This document shows positions 37,821-39,250 of a stretch of 39,250 nt of DNA, piece by piece. The DNA comes from CAYSCZ01 sp964429655. GTDB taxonomy: Bacteria; Bacteroidota; Bacteroidia; Cytophagales; Cyclobacteriaceae. The position numbers and the translations under genes are program-made. The notes below the pieces were generated by a model. That model did not search any database and was not told the origin of the DNA. It was given only the letters and a program-made list of their open reading frames with translations. How positions within the stretch are numbered: the stretch's first letter is position 1; every line of letters starts with the position of its first letter. The stretch is from contig CAYSCZ010000026.1 in NCBI GenBank assembly GCA_964429655.1, forward strand, positions 1-39,250. Direction: 5' to 3'.

Positions 37821-37849
37821 CACAGTCGCTCGGTGGCCGAGCGACTGTG
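37821..37849. repeat. Palindromic element, copy A
   Basis: CACAGTCGCTCGG (37821-37833) and CCGAGCGACTGTG (37837-37849) form a perfect 13-bp inverted repeat with a 3-nt loop. It is the most perfect of four related copies in 1.3 kb and sits at the junction of two gene fragments. Confidence 0.9.
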
Positions 37850-38033
37850 TGAGGATATACGTCCATCTTGATGGAGTCACCTGCCCCAACTGCCAGGCTC
37901 TTGGCCGGCCCGACAATCTTTGCTTCATCATAATTAAGCCAGGCAAATTCATCGCTACCTTCCTTATGGTTGTTGTTCATATCCTTATGCCTTACTTTCG
38001 CTATATTCTGAAAGGCTGTTTCTTCTATCCCCT
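37850..38033 (-). pseudogene. RHS-type protein fragment
   Basis: The minus strand reads GIEETAFQNIAKVRHKDMNN..., then EFAWLNYDEAKIVGPAKSLA and VGAGDSIKMDVY. This resembles a conserved block of Bacteroidota RHS/insecticidal-toxin-like proteins (GPAxxLxVxAGDxVxLxVYA). The reading frame runs into palindromic copies on both sides, and no start or stop of a full gene is present. RHS genes often act in contact-dependent competition. This piece is dead. Confidence 0.55.
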
Positions 38034-38074
38034 CAGTCGCTCGGCTGTGTGAGCGTGACCCGCCAGCCGGCGGG
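38034..38074. repeat. Palindromic element, copy B, with adjacent GC hairpin
   Basis: CAGTCGCTCGGCTGTGTGAG (38034-38053) continues to GCGTGA. The left arm is as in the other copies and the right arm is shortened (GAGCGTGA). Next to it, CCCGCC (38059-38064) and GGCGGG (38069-38074) form a second small GC-rich hairpin. It borders the RHS fragment. Confidence 0.8.
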
Positions 38075-38102
38075 GCAAACAGGGTTGGGATTGTAGGTTG
38101 GC

Positions 38103-38456
38103 CTACCGGTTTCTTTTCGATATTTCGGTATCATTCTTTTCCGTCGGAAAAAAGTCTGTCACATAAACCTTTCCTTCCCGTTCCTGGATGTAGTATATGA
38201 TCTTGATATCTGTTCTTTTGGTGCGGTTGTAAAGTATAAACCGATAACCTTCTTTCCGGTGTTTCAATCGAGGTTCCGGAGTTCCCCTTTCAGCTTGAGA
38301 CTTTAGCATTTTTGTTTTATCTCTGATTTCATTGGCTATTTCTTCTGCCCGGTCTAAAGGATAGTGGTCATACAGATATTCTAATATTTCATAAAAACTG
38401 ATCTCTGCCGGATCAGTAATAATTACTTCATACTTGCTCTCTTGCGGATCTTCCAC
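38103..38456 (-). CDS. RelE/ParE-superfamily toxin
   Basis: This 117-residue protein begins VEIITDPAE-like (YEVIITDPAEISFYEILEYL), with a helical hairpin (about 18-55) and then a beta sheet with RFILYNRTKRTDIKIIYYIQ. This is the order seen in ParE/RelE toxins, which inhibit translation or gyrase. It starts with GTG and overlaps the upstream antitoxin gene by 34 bp in another frame, a common toxin-antitoxin arrangement. No ATG is available near the start. The C terminus (TEKNDTEISKRNR) runs up to the repeat-rich region and may be altered. It appears intact. Confidence 0.78.
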   Translation of the reverse strand: MEDPQESKYEVIITDPAEISFYEILEYLYDHYPLDRAEEIANEIRDKTKMLKSQAERGTPEPRLKHRKEGYRFILYNRTKRTDIKIIYYIQEREGKVYVTDFFPTEKNDTEISKRNR

Positions 38457-38650
38457 TGCTCAAAATCTTCATTAAATTGATCTAAACTCTTTGTACGCCC
38501 ATCTTTGATTGCTTGCTCAGATGCATCGGCTTGTTTATTCATTTCATCGGCTTCTAACAGCTCTTTGATAAAGGCAAGTACCTTTTCTTGTTGATCAATC
38601 TCTAGCTTTAACAGTTGACTGATTAACTCCTTATCTATTACGCTATTCAT
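38423..38650 (-). CDS. Putative antitoxin of the RelE/ParE pair
   Basis: This small acidic helical protein of 75 residues (VIDKELISQLLKLEID, then QQEKVLAFIKELLEADEM) has a C-terminal half (LDQFNEDFEQWKIRKRASMK) of the length and charge expected of a toxin-binding tail. It lies directly before and overlaps the toxin gene. No DNA-binding domain is obvious. Many Bacteroidota antitoxins of this type have the same LLKLxxxQQEKVLxFIKxLL start. It should neutralise the toxin and may autoregulate the pair. Confidence 0.75.
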   Translation of the reverse strand: MNSVIDKELISQLLKLEIDQQEKVLAFIKELLEADEMNKQADASEQAIKDGRTKSLDQFNEDFEQWKIRKRASMK

Positions 38651-38680
38651 ATCAATTCATTTATGTAAAGATACAATTTA

Positions 38681-39057
38681 TCAACCCAAAGGATGGAACT
38701 GCTGTACTTCTTCTTTTAACTTTTCCATATCATTCTGCTGATAGCTTTCTATACTACTGATGTAGCGATGACCGGCCAGGTGCTGAACCTGTCGTAGATT
38801 ATGTTGCTTCAGCCATTTTACAATCACAGAAGCCCGTAGCTGTTTGGCATTCTTAACACTTGGATTGATCTTTCTTACCTTGATCATCAACTGGGTGATC
38901 ATATTGCTAAAATGTTCATGACTTCTCCATCAGTCGCTCGGCTGTGTCGAGTGACTGTGTAAAGGATGATCGGTGCTGGCTTTTCGAAGTTCGGACATAG
39001 CTCGAATATATGGATTGACTTCTAAAATCCGGTCAGAGACTTTCTTTAAGAATTGCC
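38681..39057 (-). pseudogene. Tyrosine recombinase (integrase) remnant
   Basis: The C-terminal 73 residues are open and carry KQLRASVIVKWLKQHNL, LAGHRYIS and the nucleophile Tyr in SIESYQQ, followed by the end FHPLG. Upstream, in the same minus-strand frame, are FLKKVSDRILEVNPYIR and KASTDHPL, but palindromic copy C (38931-38957) breaks the frame with a stop between them. Copy D (39058-39080) brings another stop. The N-terminal half is not recognisable. The remnant ends about 150 bp from the 3' end of a tRNA-Asn gene, a usual target for such integrases, so it marks an old insertion. Confidence 0.8.
38931..38957. repeat. Palindromic element, copy C
   Basis: CAGTCGCTCG (38931-38940) and CGAGTGACTG (38948-38957) pair over 10 bp with one wobble and a 7-nt loop (GCTGTGT). 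It interrupts the integrase reading frame. Confidence 0.88.
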
Positions 39058-39080
39058 GTCACTCGGCGCAGCCGAACGAC
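39058..39080. repeat. Palindromic element, copy D
   Basis: GTCACTCGGC (39058-39067) and GCCGAACGAC (39071-39080) pair with two internal mismatches around a GCA loop. It is the most diverged copy and lies at the upstream breakpoint of the integrase remnant. Confidence 0.75.
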
Positions 39081-39160
39081 TGTTCTGAGAATGCGCTTAA
39101 CCTAATGTCTAGTATTTTGTTGCAATTCCACACCTTTGCTGTTCAAATTGTTGTACAAAC

Positions 39161-39198
39161 AAAAAAGCAGTTACAGAAATAATTCCGAAACTGCTTTA
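39161..39198 (-). terminator. Terminator of the tRNA-Asn transcript
   Basis: AAAGCAGTT (39164-39172) and AACTGCTTT (39189-39197) form a 9-bp stem. On the minus strand the stem runs into TTTTTTG, a good intrinsic terminator 8 bases past the tRNA 3' end. Confidence 0.85.
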
Positions 39199-39205
39199 TA
39201 TAACG

Positions 39206-39250
39206 CTCCTCAGGTTGGGCTCGAACCAACGACCCTCTGATTAACAGTCA
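39206..39250 (-). tRNA. tRNA-Asn (GTT), 3' part, cut by window edge
   Basis: The minus strand shows an anticodon loop CTGTTAA with anticodon GTT (39245-39243), a variable loop, a T arm (GTTGG-TTCGAGC-CCAAC), a 3' acceptor strand CTGAGGA (39213-39207) and discriminator G at 39206. CCA is not encoded. The D arm and 5' end lie outside the window. It is the likely attachment site for the decayed integrative element to its left. Confidence 0.93.

Noticed and set aside
37743..37952. A 69-codon minus-strand open frame read as one small protein
   Set aside because: It runs through the perfect palindrome and joins a ParE-like tail to RHS sequence read in the wrong frame, so it is a chimera of fragments rather than a gene.
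37821..39080. A CRISPR array made from the palindromic copies
   Set aside because: Copies are unevenly spaced, diverged, separated by coding fragments and without spacer-like units or cas genes.
38973..39182. A 69-codon plus-strand open frame near the right end
   Set aside because: It is antisense to the integrase remnant, crosses palindromic copy D and runs into the tRNA terminator. It has no domain.

Overview
The window is a low-GC, AT-rich scaffold from a member of the Bacteroidota, most likely a Cytophagales-type marine or soil bacterium (inference). The evidence is two very large secreted proteins ending in type IX secretion (T9SS) sorting domains, a topoisomerase I of the Bacteroidota type, lipoproteins with LxxC lipoboxes, start codons without Shine-Dalgarno sequences, and a tyrosine integrase remnant of a style common in Cytophagales. 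Two runs of exactly 100 N (26896-26995 and 30256-30355) are assembly-gap placeholders, and each interrupts a gene.

Layout. 1-54 is one end of a dispersed repeat whose second copy lies at 16725-16778. 95-7190 holds housekeeping and sensory genes: a receiver-histidine kinase hybrid (-), an O-methyltransferase (+), a TPR membrane histidine kinase (+), a lipoprotein (-) and a photolyase/cryptochrome (-) that lacks the FAD-proximal Trp. 7308-13831 is one compact operon: an ArsR-family repressor, a TolC-like channel, a periplasmic adaptor, an RND pump, a small PII-like protein and a DUF2892 membrane protein. A probable ArsR-type operator lies upstream and a terminator follows. 14222-16360 is a soluble four-PAS histidine kinase whose start is uncertain (TTG, or a one-base frameshift). 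16428-16867 is a Uma2-family pseudogene whose middle has been replaced by the repeat-ended insertion.

16978-29712 carries two tandem, paralogous, minus-strand T9SS cargo genes (about 3012 and more than 1000 residues). Both are built from beta-strand repeats and share a recurring module with the signature FPxG...YxPV...YW and a near-identical pre-sorting domain. 30041-30681 encodes a DUF1640-like coiled-coil membrane protein with 33-bp (11-residue) tandem repeats that broke the assembly. The repeat phase and the reading frame agree that the real gap is 11+33k nt. 30705-33039 is a translationally overlapping pair (unknown secreted protein plus lipoprotein). Next come a TlpA-like thioredoxin, an arginase/agmatinase-family ureohydrolase with a SixA-like phosphatase, and topA.

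37657-39205 is a decayed accessory island between topA and a tRNA-Asn gene that runs off the right edge. It contains a ParE-like tail, an RHS-type fragment, an intact RelE/ParE toxin-antitoxin pair and a broken tyrosine integrase. It also holds four copies of a palindromic element (core CAGTCGCTCGGC / GCCGAGCGACTG) that sit at the breakpoints of the broken genes. This palindrome family, the efflux operon, the recurring T9SS module and the atypical photolyase are the parts most worth following up. I see no defence system, CRISPR array or biosynthetic cluster.
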